From NCBI GenBank assembly GCA_030671005.1, contig DAOVAN010000111.1:1-5571 (forward strand): 5,571 bases of DNA. The letters run 5' to 3'. This document shows, one piece after another, positions 4,968 through 5,571 of the stretch; position 1 is the stretch's first letter; the number at the start of each line of letters is the position of its first letter. Origin of the DNA: Caldifarciminota bacterium (GTDB lineage Bacteria; Hydrothermota; Tepidihabitantia; SM23-42). Under the pieces are notes generated by a model, which was given only the letters and a program-made list of their open reading frames with translations, did no database searches and was not told the DNA's origin. The translations under genes and the position numbers were made by a program.

Positions 4968-5571
4968 TGTTTAGCCTACTCAAAAAAAGAGGACTTCTCT
5001 TTTTAGGTCTCTCAAACACTGTTTCACAACTGGGTGATCGCCTGACATATATGGCGATAGTGACCCTCATCGGTATCATGGCACCCGGGCGTATTTCCGC
5101 GTTCAGTGAATTCTCCATTACATTTACGCTCCCGATCATCATACTGTCTCCATTTGTCGGTGTTGTCATAGACCACAGCAACAAACAGAGGATCATGTTC
5201 CGCTGTCATCTCATGCAATCGATCTTGATCTTTATGACGCCAACTCTGATTTTTCTGACACGCAGTCTGACCCCGGTCTGGATACTCGTTGTTCTATTTT
5301 ATTCCTTAGAGGTATTCAACAACACCTCACGGTTGAGTCTCGTTCCGGATTTGGTTCGTTATGACGAACTGATCCCGGCGAATTCTGTCATCAATACGAT
5401 ATCAAGAATCGCTACGTTCATTGGCATGGTCGGCGGTGGATTCCTCATCGCCCGGATTGGCTGGCAGTATGGATTTTATGTAAACGCAACCACGCACATC
5501 ACCGCAGGACTCCTCGCCCTTGGCATGGGCGCCCGTATACTCTTTGAGCCGGCAAAAAGAATCGAGTTTTC
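4967..5571 (+). CDS. Major facilitator superfamily transporter, N-terminal half (runs off the window)
   Basis: The frame is open from the ATG at 4967 to the window edge, giving 201 residues without a stop; the family is usually about 400-430 residues. About six membrane segments are visible near residues 10-36, 46-67, 79-98, 103-118, 143-163 and 168-192, matching the first bundle of a 12-helix transporter. SQLGDRLTYMA (20-30) is typical of helix one. SPFVGVVIDHSNKQRIM (61-77) is a degenerate motif A loop between helices two and three. The stretch RLSLVPDLVRYDELIPANS (122-140) followed by GMVGGGFLI (153-161) is characteristic of the MFS_3/EntS-like exporter group. It probably exports a small molecule or drug; the substrate is unknown. 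The ATG overlaps the cupin stop by one base (TGATG) and lacks a ribosome site, so translation is probably coupled to the cupin. Confidence 0.88.
   Translation, partial: MFSLLKKRGLLFLGLSNTVSQLGDRLTYMAIVTLIGIMAPGRISAFSEFSITFTLPIIILSPFVGVVIDHSNKQRIMFRCHLMQSILIFMTPTLIFLTRSLTPVWILVVLFYSLEVFNNTSRLSLVPDLVRYDELIPANSVINTISRIATFIGMVGGGFLIARIGWQYGFYVNATTHITAGLLALGMGARILFEPAKRIEF

Overview
This window is dominated by a complete Tol-Pal cell-envelope operon on the + strand, so the organism is a diderm (Gram-negative-type) bacterium. The proteins match their families in architecture but are divergent from proteobacterial versions. The gene order (pal first, tolB last) is not the Escherichia coli order (tolQ-tolR-tolA-tolB-pal-cpoB). 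Moderate base composition, frequent ATA isoleucine and AGA/AGG arginine codons, and the divergent Pal and TolA suggest an uncultured or deep-branching lineage, perhaps one of the FCB-associated candidate phyla such as WOR-3. That placement is a guess, not a demonstrated assignment.

Layout. Positions 1-201 are AT-rich non-coding DNA carrying a perfect-consensus sigma70-type promoter (TTGACA, 16 bp, TATAAT) and a strong ribosome binding site. Positions 202-4354 hold pal, cpoB (ybgF), tolQ, tolR, a short tolA/tonB-like gene and tolB. The last five are packed with a 2 bp gap or 1-4 bp overlaps, so they are probably one transcript with coupled translation. Positions 4355-4628 contain no obvious + strand gene, but a minus-strand frame there looks like the C-terminal end of a decayed secreted-protein gene. 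Positions 4629-4967 encode a small single-domain cupin. It overlaps by one base the start of a major facilitator superfamily exporter, whose first six membrane segments are present before the window ends.

How the genes work together. TolQ and TolR should form the proton-driven inner-membrane motor that energises TolA. TolA spans the periplasm to reach TolB and Pal. Pal is the outer-membrane lipoprotein that normally grips peptidoglycan, and CpoB normally links the machine to wall synthesis during constriction. Two departures stand out. Pal carries Cys where the family has the peptidoglycan-contacting Asp (residue 97). TolA is half the usual length and keeps the TonB/TolA Ser-x3-His membrane motif. 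I did not find an undescribed system here; the novelty is in variation of a known machine.
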